From positions 186,001 to 250,000 of the forward strand of contig NZ_VKDC01000004.1 of assembly GCF_007097395.1 (NCBI RefSeq): DNA of 64,000 nt, given 5' to 3'. Numbering within the stretch: the first letter of the stretch is position 1; each line of letters opens with the position of its first letter. The DNA comes from Fulvivirga sp. M361. GTDB lineage: Bacteria; Bacteroidota; Bacteroidia; Cytophagales; Cyclobacteriaceae. Below, one piece after another: positions 63,189 through 64,000 of this stretch. The notes beneath the pieces were generated by a model. The model did no database searches, had not been told where the DNA came from, and saw only the letters and a program-made list of their open reading frames with translations. The position numbers were made by a program, and so were the translations under genes.

Positions 63189-64000
63189 TTACCCCCCAAA
63201 ATCATCAAATCGTATATTTTCAGGTGGTATACCCATTTCATCCAGCATCTTCAACACTGCAGCATTCATCAAAGGAGGGCCGCAAAGATAATACTCTACT
63301 TCCTCCGGATCATCATGTCCTTTGAGATAGTTATCAAATAATGCCTGGTGTATAAATCCAAGATATCCATCCGCCTCTCTATCGTCCAAGGCTTTTTTCT
63401 CTTTCCAATTATCTTCCTCTAACGGCTCAGACAGCGCTATATGGAAATTGAAATTAGAGAAGTCCTTTTCTATATTCCTGAAGTGATTTACATAGAACAA
63501 TTCTTTTTTAGAACGCCCACCATACCAATAAGAAACTTTTCTATCCGTTTTCATCGTATGGAAAAGGTGGAATATTTGTGCTCTTAAAGGAGCCATACCG
63601 GCACCTCCGCCGATGTAGATCATTTCTCTTTCTGTATGATTAATGGCAAATTCTCCATAAGGCCCTGAGATAGTAACTTTATCACCTGGTTTCCTGGAAA
63701 ATACATAGGAAGAACAAATCCCCGGATTCACATCCATCCATTTGCCAGCATCTCTGTCCCATGGTGGCGTGGCGATACGGATATTCAACATAACAATGTT
63801 TCCTTCTGCCGGATGATTAGCCATGGAGTAGGCACGGAATATCGTCTCATCATTTTTCATAACCAGATCCCAAAGCTTGAAGTTATCCCAGTCTTCCTGG
63901 AAAACATTATCCGGGTGACCGAGCTCCGGCTTAGGCACAATATCCATGCCGTCGAATTTAACTTCTATCGGTGGCACATCTATCTGAATATAACCTCCCG
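63189..64000 (-). CDS. nqrF: Na+-translocating NADH:quinone oxidoreductase subunit F, N-terminal part outside window
   Basis: About 270 C-terminal residues of NqrF are present; the N-terminal membrane helix and [2Fe-2S] domain lie beyond base 64000. The visible part starts [17 protein letters not shown] and includes the FAD-binding RAYSMAN motif, TISGPYGEF and the NADH-binding [17 protein letters not shown], and ends [22 protein letters not shown]. NqrF oxidises NADH with FAD and passes electrons to the Na+-pumping complex. As the last gene of the nqr operon it is followed by a strong terminator (63131). Confidence 0.95.
   Translation of the reverse strand, partial: GGYIQIDVPPIEVKFDGMDIVPKPELGHPDNVFQEDWDNFKLWDLVMKNDETIFRAYSMANHPAEGNIVMLNIRIATPPWDRDAGKWMDVNPGICSSYVFSRKPGDKVTISGPYGEFAINHTEREMIYIGGGAGMAPLRAQIFHLFHTMKTDRKVSYWYGGRSKKELFYVNHFRNIEKDFSNFNFHIALSEPLEEDNWKEKKALDDREADGYLGFIHQALFDNYLKGHDDPEEVEYYLCGPPLMNAAVLKMLDEMGIPPENIRFDDFGG

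Overview
The window looks like chromosomal DNA of a marine or soil-type Bacteroidota, most probably a Cytophagales relative (Fulvivirga-like; inference from gene content, not from a marker gene). Supporting signs are a SusC/SusD pair with a hybrid two-component regulator, a PpiD-type chaperone next to lptC and a CNNM/HlyC-like membrane protein, an NqrF subunit, several lipoproteins with short lipoboxes, a Bacteroidota-type promoter (TTG-N19-TAnnTTTG), and many A-rich translation starts without Shine-Dalgarno sequences. Base composition is moderate and AT-leaning. No rRNA, tRNA, CRISPR array, insertion sequence or phage gene was seen.

Region 1-3.4 kb (all minus strand): a GbsR/MarR-type repressor gene, a SAM methyltransferase gene and a three-gene unit (two small membrane proteins and a TIGR01777 epimerase). 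Each is preceded by a copy of the same inverted repeat (TTTCAA-N6-TTGAAA), so this is probably a small locally autoregulated regulon. A secreted, catalytically degenerate nuclease-fold protein lies just upstream. Region 3.4-9.8 kb: a giant secreted TPR protein with an exact 714-nt super-period and a LytS/LytTR-type two-component pair. Region 10-15.6 kb: assorted accessory genes (AlkD-like repair protein with an added C-terminal domain, a secreted ABM-GyrI fusion, WYL regulator coupled to an SRPBCC protein, DUF4105 membrane protein).

Region 15.7-28 kb: mostly housekeeping. It holds a SPASM radical-SAM protein, a tiny Cys-rich membrane protein, an inositol monophosphatase-like enzyme, rsmI, pterin dehydratase and DUF493. 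It then holds the conserved envelope run coaX, outer-membrane barrel, TPR protein, lptC, small membrane protein, CNNM protein and PpiD. A Glu/Leu/Phe/Val dehydrogenase diverges from coaX. Region 28-32 kb: an NhaD antiporter, a small secreted protein and a Calx-beta/YHYH lipoprotein.

Region 31.9-47 kb is a compact polysaccharide-utilization-type locus: an FG-GAP/ASPIC lipoprotein, SusD, SusC, a hybrid two-component sensor-regulator (all minus) and a divergent GH3 glycosidase. The regulator would sense a glycan fragment in the periplasm and switch on SusC/D import, with the GH3 finishing the cleavage. Region 47-64 kb: aspartate kinase, a photolyase-related protein lacking the usual Fe-S cysteines, an M14 carboxypeptidase, nitroreductase and gamma-glutamyltransferase. 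A 672-bp non-coding gap with inverted repeats follows, then a GH71/99-like lipoprotein, a secreted WD40-caspase fusion and an Nramp homologue without the canonical metal ligands. The window ends with a DUF6503-like lipoprotein, a degenerate arginase-family protein and the 3' part of nqrF.

The strongest leads for a second look are the palindrome-controlled regulon at 1-2.8 kb, the super-periodic TPR protein, the secreted WD40-caspase, and several proteins that keep their fold but lose catalytic or metal-binding residues.
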